64,000 bases of DNA from Hahella sp. HNIBRBA332. Its GTDB lineage: Bacteria > Pseudomonadota > Gammaproteobacteria > Pseudomonadales > Oleiphilaceae. The stretch is taken from contig NZ_CP132203.1 in assembly GCF_030719035.1 (NCBI RefSeq), positions 7,100,810 to 7,164,809 of the forward strand, written 5' to 3'. Positions 17,599 through 25,259 of the stretch are shown here, piece by piece. Made by a program: the position numbers and the translations under genes. The notes under the pieces were generated by a model that was not told where the DNA came from, did not search any database, and worked only from the letters and a program-made list of their open reading frames with translations. Numbering within the stretch: position 1 is the stretch's first letter; every line of letters starts with the position of its first letter.

Positions 17599-18423
17599 AT
17601 GAATAACTACGATAACCCTGCAAAATTTATCCTTCGAAGGGCTATATGGTGGGGGCGGGTCACACGAAAAGACATTGTGAACGCCTGCAAATTGAGTCCA
17701 CCTACAGCTAATCGGGTCATGGAGTACGCTCTCTCTAGAGCAGAATGGAAGAGTGTTTTGGTTAGAAAGCCAAAGCACATAGAAATAGCCTTACGTGCGC
17801 CAATTCCTCGCGACGCCAGCGCTCTCACCATGCTCAAATTGTTAGAAATCGACCCCTACAATTTTGCATTGATCGGTCTGAGGGTCCCTGATGAGCTTCA
17901 GATAATAGAAGTTATTCTACGCAACCCTGTACAAGTCACCTCCAACACAGCCCATGAAATAATCAGAGCAACAATTCAAAAAAGGCCCTTGGATATTCGT
18001 TACGTCGGGCTGCGCATTGGTGAGTCGGGACGATGGAGAACTATTGTGCCAGTCGCGTTTGAAGTATTTCGCGGGCAATGGAGGATCAGAGCCCATGATC
18101 TCGAAGATCTTTCGTTTAAAGTAAAGACATTTGTAGTGGCGCGAATACTGGAAGCGGCCTTCTCAGAAAGAGAAAAACCTAAGAGTTTATTACTAGAAAC
18201 CGGTCACTCAGCGACGCCGAGATACCTCGTGAAGCTGGACCCCAGATTGACTCCTGATCAATGCACCGCTCTGAGACAAGAATTAGGTCTAAATAGCGGA
18301 GGAGAAATACAGCTATCTGAGGACGCTCTTTTCGACTTTCAGCGTAGCTATATGGATAAAGCTAACAACCAACCGGACCATATTATCTGGCCTCCTGTGG
18401 TGGATTTACAGAAGCAGTCCTAG
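17599..18423 (+). CDS. WYL-domain transcriptional regulator (CapW/BrxR-like)
   Basis: 274 aa. An N-terminal winged HTH (VTRKDIVNACKLSPPTANRV) is followed by a WYL domain (KRPLDIRYVGLRIGESGRWR; VAFEVFRGQWRIRAHDLEDL; the WYL triad reads WRI here). A C-terminal WCX-like dimerisation segment follows (RYLVKLDPRLTPDQCTALRQ). This three-part layout is that of CapW and BrxR, repressors of CBASS, BREX and other phage-defence operons. It is 2 nt upstream of cas2-3 and divergent from csy1, so it very likely controls this CRISPR locus. Ligand and sign of control are unknown. Confidence 0.85.
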   Translation: MNNYDNPAKFILRRAIWWGRVTRKDIVNACKLSPPTANRVMEYALSRAEWKSVLVRKPKHIEIALRAPIPRDASALTMLKLLEIDPYNFALIGLRVPDELQIIEVILRNPVQVTSNTAHEIIRATIQKRPLDIRYVGLRIGESGRWRTIVPVAFEVFRGQWRIRAHDLEDLSFKVKTFVVARILEAAFSEREKPKSLLLETGHSATPRYLVKLDPRLTPDQCTALRQELGLNSGGEIQLSEDALFDFQRSYMDKANNQPDHIIWPPVVDLQKQS

Positions 18424-18425
18424 TT

Positions 18426-21400
18426 ATGCATGTACTTTTTGTCTCACAATGTGAAAAAAAAGCCTTAAAGCGCACTCGCGCGATACTTGATCGATATGCG
18501 ATAAGAATTGCGGACCGTTGTTGGGTTACGCCTATTACCGAAGAGGCTTTACATGATGTCCGCTTGGTAATACGGCGTCAGGCTTCGCGCCATACGGCTG
18601 TCGCATGTTATCGCAATAAAGGGATGCAACAGATGCGGTTGCTATGGACGGTGGGCAAGTCGAGCACCTTTGGAGCTCAAGGTGAGGCTGCCATCGGTAC
18701 GCGCAGCCGAGCTAAGCCTCAACTTCCTCCATGGGCTAAAATTGCCTGTCTGGTCGCCCAAGCAGGTGGGTTTGATCACGATGTGGGCAAGGCGTCACGC
18801 CACTTTCAGCACAAACTGCACCAAGCGCTGACAGAAAACTCTGTGATCATTAAAGATCGCACCCGTCACGAATGGACTTCAATGAAGCTCTATCAATGGA
18901 TGAGACGATTAAAGCTATTTGATTGGAGCATTGCATGGCAGTCCCTGAAAGACGACCCTGCGAAAAATGATATGCCTTTCAAAGTTGGGACAACATTCAA
19001 ACCTATTTCCAGTGTTTTCGATGCATTGGATTTTATAGTTCTTACTCACCATAGCTTGCTGGGTCCATCTGAGCCCAAGAATAGCGGCGATACTCCGACG
19101 AATGAGGAGCATACTCAGCGCCTGAATGGTATGGGAGATGATGATAGCTTGTTTGAACCAGCAGCAGACATAGATATGGCGCTGTTGGGTCGTTTGGCTC
19201 GACTTACCGAGCGTTTACAGCAGGCGCATATTGATCGACAGGATGACCCTTCCTATTGGAGAGCTATTGCGATTATATCCAGAGCAGGCCTGATCCTAGC
19301 TGACCACGAGGTTTCCAGTAGGACGCCAGCGCCAAATTTAAGAAAAAAATCATCATTATTTGCGAATACAAAATCCCTTAACTTTCAGTCCTTCCGAAGG
19401 AGCAGAAGCTCCAAAAAGCAGAGAGCTTGCGAACTCAATCAATCGCTAGAGTGGCACCTAAGTAACGTTGGAATGCGCGCTGCAGAGTATGTCCATTACT
19501 TCGTAAATTCAGGGCTGCCTGGAGTCACTCAACAATCACGCGATCAGATACTTTCACCATCTTGCTCAGAACGTTTTAGTTGGCAAGATGTCGCAGTTAG
19601 CCATCTCTGTAATCTATCGGAAAACTTCATACCCACGCTGATTTTCAATCTTGCCGGAACCGGCGCCGGGAAAACGAGAATGAACGTGAAAGCATTAACC
19701 GCTTTACGTCCAGAAGAGGAGCCCCTTCGAATTGCCGCAGGATTCAATCTACGCACACTCACATTACAAACTCACTCCGCGCTGAAAAGCCAACTGGGGC
19801 TGGGAGAGGACGAAGTGGCTTGTGTGATAGGAGACCGCCTGCCAGAGGCGTTACATGACGCTGGAATGAAGTATGACGAGGATAACGAGCTTGAATTGGA
19901 GTACGAAACGACAGGTGGAGTAGCAGAAAATCCTGCGTGGTTAAGAACCTTACTTCTTAATCGCCCCCATTTGAGTGATTTGGTGGGCTCTCCTGTATTG
20001 GTGTCAACGATGGACTACCTGGTAAACGCTGGAGATTTAAGCAAGCAAGGCCATCACGCAGAAGCTTTGTTACGCATTGCGAGCAGTGACTTGATACTGG
20101 ATGAAGTCGACAGTTATGACCCTGAATCACTGGTGTCGGTATTGCGAGTCGTTCAAATGTCCGCGCTTTTCGGACGCAATATCATAGCCTCCAGTGCGAC
20201 GTTAGCTGAGCCGGTGGCAAATGCACTGTTTGAAGCATACCAGTCTGGTGTGGAAATGTACGCGGCGCTGCGCAACGCGACACCGGAAGTACGCGTTGCA
20301 TTCCTGGATAATCACTTAGATCCGCATTCCGTCATATTGAAAGATAAATGTGCTTTTAACGACGCTTATCGCGACCGATTGCAAGCTCAAATGCGGCGCG
20401 TCAGCGAGCAACCCATATATCGAATGCCGACGTTTAGAAAAATTCCACTTCCCAATAGTCCTAGCCCGGCATTTGACACTTTCTGCCATGCTATCGAAGA
20501 GTCAGTGTTTGAGATGCATAAAAACCATAGGTGGAACTATATCGCGGGTAAGAGGGTTTCCTTCGGAATAGTTCGGGTTGCGCAAGTAAAAACATGTGTT
20601 GAGATTGCCCGAAGACTTGGCAAACATCCGTGTATTCACGTGACAGCATACCACTCAGTTGACATGCCACTAAGGAAGTTTCGGAAGGAGCAAGCGCTAG
20701 ACAGACTTTTTAAGCGCAACCCAGAACAGACTTATGGCAGTAACAGTGCATTACTTAGCGACCCAGACATCCAAGATCGAGTCGCTAAGACCCCGGGTGA
20801 TGACATCCTCTTTATTGTTGTAGCGACGCCAATTGAAGAAGTGGGAAGAGATCATGACTTTGACTGGGCGGTTATTGAACCATCGTCCGTACATTCAATC
20901 GTCCAGCTTGCAGGCAGGGTCAATCGCCACCGGCTAATCTCTGTGACAACGCCTAACATCACCATCCTTCAATACAATCTGCGTTATTTGGAAAAAAAGG
21001 CGCGTTCATTTTTTCATCCTGGTAATGAACCAGCTGATTTCCCCTACGAAACCCATGATGTATGCATACTTCTTGGTGAAGAGTTAGAAAGACTTGATGC
21101 AACGTTGCAATTCGGCGTAGAAGGGGAAAAATGTAAATTTGCCAAGTATGACGAGAACAGTGTCAAAACTAGACTGGATAATCCCATAAAGGTCATTCGT
21201 GCTGACGCCTCACGCCCACTCACATGGATCACTATAGGTCACTATAAGCGATACCCTTTAAGACAAAGGAGCGCTGCATTTATCTATCGCATTTCACTCC
21301 AGGAAGAGAGCCCTGATCCGTTGTTGCATGAGAAAAGAAAAACACTAAAAGACGAGTGGGTCACTACAACAAAAAAAATAGAAAGTTCGCAGCCTGCAAA

Positions 21401-21545
21401 TCCCTATTGGCTGATACAGGATCTAGAAGAGGTCATTGAGGAGGCAGATACAATTGAGAATGAAAGTTACAGGGCTTCGGCTCTGACCTTTGAAAGAAGC
21501 AACAAAGAGCTGACCCTGTTTGATCGATTCCTTGGAGGGTATTGA
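18426..21545 (+). CDS. cas2-3: Cas2-Cas3 fusion, type I-F helicase-nuclease
   Basis: 1039 aa. Residues 1-95 are a Cas2 domain (HVLFVSQCEKKALKRTRAIL). The HD nuclease follows with FDHDVGKASRHFQHKL (H118, D119), then RHEWTSM and LTHHSLLG. The SF2 helicase has Walker A AGTGAGKT (about 408-415), LILDEVDSYDPESL (motif II, about 556), ASSATL (III), and ATPIEEVGRDHDFDWAVIEP, then QLAGRVNRHR (V and VI, about 815-840). All catalytic motifs look intact. It degrades targets marked by the Csy complex and joins Cas1 in adaptation. It is separated from cas1 and co-transcribed with the WYL regulator, unlike the usual cas1-cas2-3 pair. Confidence 0.96.
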   Translation: MHVLFVSQCEKKALKRTRAILDRYAIRIADRCWVTPITEEALHDVRLVIRRQASRHTAVACYRNKGMQQMRLLWTVGKSSTFGAQGEAAIGTRSRAKPQLPPWAKIACLVAQAGGFDHDVGKASRHFQHKLHQALTENSVIIKDRTRHEWTSMKLYQWMRRLKLFDWSIAWQSLKDDPAKNDMPFKVGTTFKPISSVFDALDFIVLTHHSLLGPSEPKNSGDTPTNEEHTQRLNGMGDDDSLFEPAADIDMALLGRLARLTERLQQAHIDRQDDPSYWRAIAIISRAGLILADHEVSSRTPAPNLRKKSSLFANTKSLNFQSFRRSRSSKKQRACELNQSLEWHLSNVGMRAAEYVHYFVNSGLPGVTQQSRDQILSPSCSERFSWQDVAVSHLCNLSENFIPTLIFNLAGTGAGKTRMNVKALTALRPEEEPLRIAAGFNLRTLTLQTHSALKSQLGLGEDEVACVIGDRLPEALHDAGMKYDEDNELELEYETTGGVAENPAWLRTLLLNRPHLSDLVGSPVLVSTMDYLVNAGDLSKQGHHAEALLRIASSDLILDEVDSYDPESLVSVLRVVQMSALFGRNIIASSATLAEPVANALFEAYQSGVEMYAALRNATPEVRVAFLDNHLDPHSVILKDKCAFNDAYRDRLQAQMRRVSEQPIYRMPTFRKIPLPNSPSPAFDTFCHAIEESVFEMHKNHRWNYIAGKRVSFGIVRVAQVKTCVEIARRLGKHPCIHVTAYHSVDMPLRKFRKEQALDRLFKRNPEQTYGSNSALLSDPDIQDRVAKTPGDDILFIVVATPIEEVGRDHDFDWAVIEPSSVHSIVQLAGRVNRHRLISVTTPNITILQYNLRYLEKKARSFFHPGNEPADFPYETHDVCILLGEELERLDATLQFGVEGEKCKFAKYDENSVKTRLDNPIKVIRADASRPLTWITIGHYKRYPLRQRSAAFIYRISLQEESPDPLLHEKRKTLKDEWVTTTKKIESSQPANPYWLIQDLEEVIEEADTIENESYRASALTFERSNKELTLFDRFLGGY

Positions 21546-21902
21546 ACTAGACACCAATACTAAGATCTGCCTAAATGCGGCAAGCAATTAGCGAGAACAC
21601 AACCATATGTAAGTAGATTAAAAAAAAGAGAAGGTAAGAAAGATATGTATAGTTGGGGGGCATTTAAAGTGGGATGCCTATCATCAAGCCAACATAAAAT
21701 TTTAAAAATACACATAAAATACTACAATCTTTCGGCGCACATTGTATTAGCAGTACAAATGAAAACCCATCTTAACATTATGAAACCATTCATTAAGCGC
21801 TCATGGTGGATATCAAAAAAACCAAGCTAGTATATAAAATAGATCTCTATCCTGATTGCCCCAAAGTTATGCAAGAGTAACTCTATATTTAAGGAGTTTT
21901 CG
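21546..21902. other. AT-rich intergenic region between cas2-3 and the 527-aa gene
   Basis: 357 bp, markedly AT-rich. A 61-codon frame at 21645 lacks a recognisable product and a good ribosome site, and I do not count it. An AAGGAG (21892-21897) belongs to the next gene. No terminator hairpin is evident after cas2-3, so read-through into the next gene is possible. Confidence 0.4.
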
Positions 21903-23486
21903 ATGCTTGTATATGTCAACCAACTTAATATAGTTGGAGAAAACTCATTTGACAGCATTGTAGGAAGCATTATCGGCTGGCTTAAGAAGATCACAAGGGA
22001 GCATTTTCACAAAGAAGAACTTACATCAGGAAGTGAGTTCGAAGTTGAGAAATACAAAATTAAATCTTTTGTTGCAGACGCTCGTCCTCCAAAGTTATAT
22101 AGCATAATACTTTCGCATCCTGACGAAGAAGTGAAAGGTCGATATTGGAATACCGAAATTGGGATTCGTGTAAATTCAGATAATATAGAGTTTACCCTCC
22201 TTCTCGAAGTTAGCGATATTAGCACTCAGGTAAGAAGCATTCCATCAGCTACAAGGCCACTATTGATAGAATATGTAAAAAATAACTGTCAACTATCATC
22301 ATCCACTTTTGGTATAAAATATAAAAACTTAGAGACAAGCGATGCATGTCTTGCAGCCTTTCTCAGCGAAATAGAGCGAGAAGAAAGAAGATACCCTCTT
22401 GTTTTAATTAGCACATATGGTTCAGAAGAACCAGTAGTCAGTCCTATTAAACTACAAAATCAATTATTGGGATTGGCTCAGGTTGTTTTTTGCAATCCTG
22501 AGTCAGACAAGTGGTTAATGGCAAAAAAACTAACCCGCAGGTATAGCTCCTGGGATGGTGCTATCAACATTATATTCCCTTCCTTCGGGCGTAGCTGGTG
22601 TAAGACAAAGTTACTGCGGAAGGTAGATTTAGATGAAATAGCAAGTCAGAAAGGTAATGTGTGCCAAGAAGTCCTCTCACACATAACTCACTTTTCGAAT
22701 GGATACCGTCAAAGACAGCATTTTTCATCACATGATGTTAGGGCTAAACGTGCTGCAGATCGATTACTATTCCTCAGGGAAAGTTCGAAAAATGCTCAAA
22801 CTCAGACTGACTTGGAGAGCCTACTAGAGGAGGCCTTTACTCAAATTGAAGAGCATGATCATATTGTCGAAAATCTCCACAAAGAGTATCAAGCTCAAAT
22901 TGACGAGGAATATTTAAAATGGTTTGAGCTTGAAGAAGAGGTGAATGATAAATCCAATGAAATATTTAGGCTCAAGCAGAAAGTTTTTTCACTCTCCCAT
23001 GGTGCAAAAGTTGAAATAAAACTAAAGCCAGAGACTGCGCTAGAGCTGGTTAAAAATACAACACCAGAAAATGCATTAAACTTCATAAATGAAGTGTTCA
23101 ATAATCGCGTTGAAGTGCTTGACAGCGCTTGGACATCATCAAGAAAGTCTGAGTCGTTTGAGTATGGTGAAAAATTAGTTGACCTCCTCTGGAGGCTCTG
23201 CACTGAATATTATGACGCGATAAGTTCTGGACCCGAGTGCGAGGCAAAAAAAGTCTTCTCTGAATGCGAGTTTGCAGCAAAAGAGTCAGAAACAGTCATG
23301 AAAAACAGACAGTTAAAAAGTAAGCGTACTTTTAACTACAATAACATGCCAATTACGATGTTTCGACATTTAAAAATTGGAGTAAAGGATAGTGCCAAGG
23401 AAACAATAAGAGTGCACTTTCATTGGGACTCAGAGAAAAAAATAATTGCAATTGGTTATTGTGGCCCTCATCTGCCATTAACCTGA
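21903..23486 (+). CDS. unknown protein, 527 aa, CRISPR-adjacent
   Basis: I do not recognise a named family. A globular N-terminal half (residues 1-270) contains long beta-rich stretches. A charged coiled coil covers about 290-370 (TQTDLESLLEEAFTQIEEHD; LEEEVNDKSNEIFRLKQKVF). A separate C-terminal domain ends MFRHLKIGVKDSAKETIRVH then FHWDSEKKIIAIGYCGPHLP. That ending resembles C-terminal modules often seen in hypothetical proteins of defence islands. The start is supported by AAGGAG 5 nt upstream. Base composition is AT-rich compared with the prophage. Position after cas2-3 suggests a solitary defence gene or CRISPR accessory; this is inference. Confidence 0.75.
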   Translation: MLVYVNQLNIVGENSFDSIVGSIIGWLKKITREHFHKEELTSGSEFEVEKYKIKSFVADARPPKLYSIILSHPDEEVKGRYWNTEIGIRVNSDNIEFTLLLEVSDISTQVRSIPSATRPLLIEYVKNNCQLSSSTFGIKYKNLETSDACLAAFLSEIEREERRYPLVLISTYGSEEPVVSPIKLQNQLLGLAQVVFCNPESDKWLMAKKLTRRYSSWDGAINIIFPSFGRSWCKTKLLRKVDLDEIASQKGNVCQEVLSHITHFSNGYRQRQHFSSHDVRAKRAADRLLFLRESSKNAQTQTDLESLLEEAFTQIEEHDHIVENLHKEYQAQIDEEYLKWFELEEEVNDKSNEIFRLKQKVFSLSHGAKVEIKLKPETALELVKNTTPENALNFINEVFNNRVEVLDSAWTSSRKSESFEYGEKLVDLLWRLCTEYYDAISSGPECEAKKVFSECEFAAKESETVMKNRQLKSKRTFNYNNMPITMFRHLKIGVKDSAKETIRVHFHWDSEKKIIAIGYCGPHLPLT

Positions 23487-23602
23487 CATTAATTCTAAAA
23501 TTTAAAGACAAATATAATTTTAATCTTACATCCTGAGTAATCCAACGGTTTCTAGCTTCTCGCTTACAAAACATATCGCTATTACAGATTATCCCACTTA
23601 AA

Positions 23603-24133
23603 CTATCTAATTCTGAGAGCACTCGGCCTTGATCCAAACCACCAAGTGACGGCCGTCGTTGTCAGAAATAACATCTGCGCGATGGCCTCTTTGTATAGGA
23701 CTATTAAATCGACAGGGCTCAGCGCGCTAACCCCACCGAGGTGACGGCTAATATTCAGGGTGACAAACGTCGCCAAAATAAGCAGATAGACAGTAATCAG
23801 AGGCCGCATCAGGCCCCGGATAGCGTCCACAAACCACATCCCATAAGTTTGACTCTGCTCTTTAAGCCCATCCTTGAACGCCGTGGTCTCCGCGATATCT
23901 CTGTTTATTCTCCCTTCCGTGTCCGCTCTTAGAATTTGTTTGTCCGCCAGCGCCAGTTCATGGTTGTACTGGAGCTCCGCTTCCTGTTTGCGAAGTGTGG
24001 CCATTTTCAGCTCATAGGTGAGTCTGAACTGTTGATCCTTGCGTTCTTCTCGTTTGGTTAGCCAACTCCCAAACATACCCACCAACGCGCCTAAGCCTGA
24101 CGAGGAAAACAGCGCCAGCAGTCCTTCCAGCAT
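23603..24133 (-). CDS. holin-like phage membrane protein
   Basis: 176 aa. A short N-terminal hydrophobic segment (LFSSSGLGALVGMFGSWL) precedes a charged helix (residues 25-85). Two transmembrane segments near the C-terminus follow (PLITVYLLILATFVTL; IAQMLFLTTTAVTWWFG). Proteins of this build sit at the end of tail operons in many siphoviral prophages and are taken as holins or lysis-associated membrane proteins. The start overlaps the stop of the DUF5675 gene by 1 nt. Confidence 0.6.
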   Translation of the reverse strand: MLEGLLALFSSSGLGALVGMFGSWLTKREERKDQQFRLTYELKMATLRKQEAELQYNHELALADKQILRADTEGRINRDIAETTAFKDGLKEQSQTYGMWFVDAIRGLMRPLITVYLLILATFVTLNISRHLGGVSALSPVDLIVLYKEAIAQMLFLTTTAVTWWFGSRPSALRIR

Positions 24134-24537
24134 TAGTGTTCCCCTTGAATTGTCAGCCGCAGTGGTTCTCTATTGAGGAGTTCGGTGAAAGCATGAAGGG
24201 CTGATCGAGAGTTGAGGACGGCAGGTTTACCAGAGAGCCAGCCACGGCGATCGCCAATCAGAAGGCATCCCTGGGTGTGAGTGACAATATTGCCATTGTG
24301 AATCAGGATGCCGGTTCTATCTGGCACATCCTGCAGCCAGTACACGTTCTTGTACTTGCCGCTGCTGGAGCGCTCCATAAAGGTCGCGTCATAGACGCCG
24401 GCGGGAATACAGCTCACCTTCGGCCGGTTATCCAACCAGGGCCGCTCAAGGATCTGAAACGTCGCTCCTTTCACTGTCAGCGTACTGAGAATACACCCCG
24501 AGTGAATTTCATCGCGGATCATTATTGCCTCAATCAT
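24133..24537 (-). CDS. DUF5675 family phage protein
   Basis: 134 aa. The pattern SGCILSTLTVKGATFQILER then PAGVYDATFMERSSSGKYKN, DRTGILIHNGN and TQGCLLIGDRRG is that of DUF5675, an L,D-transpeptidase-like fold found next to lysis or tail genes in phages. HNGN and the Cys of TQGCL fit a YkuD-like HxxN...C active-site arrangement. It may act on peptidoglycan; this is the only visible candidate for a cell-wall function in the prophage. Confidence 0.7.
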   Translation of the reverse strand: MIEAIMIRDEIHSGCILSTLTVKGATFQILERPWLDNRPKVSCIPAGVYDATFMERSSSGKYKNVYWLQDVPDRTGILIHNGNIVTHTQGCLLIGDRRGWLSGKPAVLNSRSALHAFTELLNREPLRLTIQGEH

Positions 24538-24555
24538 CGTTTGCTCCTTGCGCGA

Positions 24556-24846
24556 TCAAGACTGAAACAGTTTCAACTTAATCGCCGCACCGACCAAAAA
24601 TGCCGCTAACAGCCCGGTCGTCATGGCTTTCACCAGCGTGCGCCAGGCAGTGCGTCGAGCATCGCGCCAAGCTTCAAGCAAGTCTCGTAGTTCTCTGATG
24701 TCGCGAGCGGCATGACCGTTCTCCAAGCCAAGATGAGACAGAACGCGCAAGGCGCCTTTTTCGGCCGCATGATCGAGCAGTTCGTCCAGTTCTTCCCGTC
24801 GCAACAGCAGGATATCTTCGGGTACAGAGAGATTTGTCTCCGTCAT
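24556..24846 (-). CDS. DUF6127-like phage membrane protein
   Basis: 96 aa. A soluble acidic N-terminus with LGLENGHAARDIRELRDLLE, then AWRDARRTAWRTLVKAMTTG, and a C-terminal transmembrane helix (LLAAFLVGAAIKLKLF). The RDIRELRDLLEAWRDA core is typical of small membrane proteins beside the tail tip genes of GTA-like phages. Possibly lysis-related; function not known. Confidence 0.6.
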   Translation of the reverse strand: MTETNLSVPEDILLLRREELDELLDHAAEKGALRVLSHLGLENGHAARDIRELRDLLEAWRDARRTAWRTLVKAMTTGLLAAFLVGAAIKLKLFQS

Positions 24847-24905
24847 TAGGGGGACTCCAAAGAAAGTTTAGATCGTTTTTTTAAGTTGTTGGGACGCTGT
24901 CTGCG

Positions 24906-25259
24906 TCAGAGTGAGACGCCGGCGCTCCATTCCGTTCCGGTATAAGCGCAAAGCCTGGCTTCCTCTTCCACAAAGCACAGCCAGCCCGTTTTAGGTGTGT
25001 AATAGTCCCAGGCGTTTTGAATACGGACGGCGACCTGTCCGGCCTTGTTCTCCCATTCCCCTGTCGCGTTGACGGGAATCAGATAACGATCGCCGTCCTG
25101 AGCCGTAGCAGGCGGGGCGCTCAGGTGTCGCCCCTTCACGGATAAGCTCACCAACGCGCCCAGGCGTTTAAGGTTGGCGTCCATCCCCGCGGCCCATCCC
25201 GATTCCCCCGTGCTCCAACCGTAGTTCAATCCAAGATTGGGGTCAGTACGTGCAGACAT
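24906..25259 (-). CDS. DUF2793 tail-associated protein
   Basis: 117 aa. NLGLNYGWSTGESGWAAGMD, then LSAPPATAQDGDRYLIP and YYTPKTGWLCFVEEEARLCA match the DUF2793 domain of phage tail tip or fibre proteins. Here the domain stands alone, without the long fibre portion seen in some relatives. The start overlaps the stop of the upstream tail protein by one base. Confidence 0.75.
   Translation of the reverse strand: MSARTDPNLGLNYGWSTGESGWAAGMDANLKRLGALVSLSVKGRHLSAPPATAQDGDRYLIPVNATGEWENKAGQVAVRIQNAWDYYTPKTGWLCFVEEEARLCAYTGTEWSAGVSL

Noticed and set aside
12923..21545. CRISPR-associated transposon (I-F3, Tn7-like)
   Set aside because: No tnsA, tnsB, tnsC or tniQ genes are present, cas1 and cas2-3 are intact, and Csy1 and Csy2 are separate.
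21645..21830. 60-residue frame between cas2-3 and the 527-aa gene
   Set aside because: No good ribosome site, odd composition, and no recognisable motif in an AT-rich gap.
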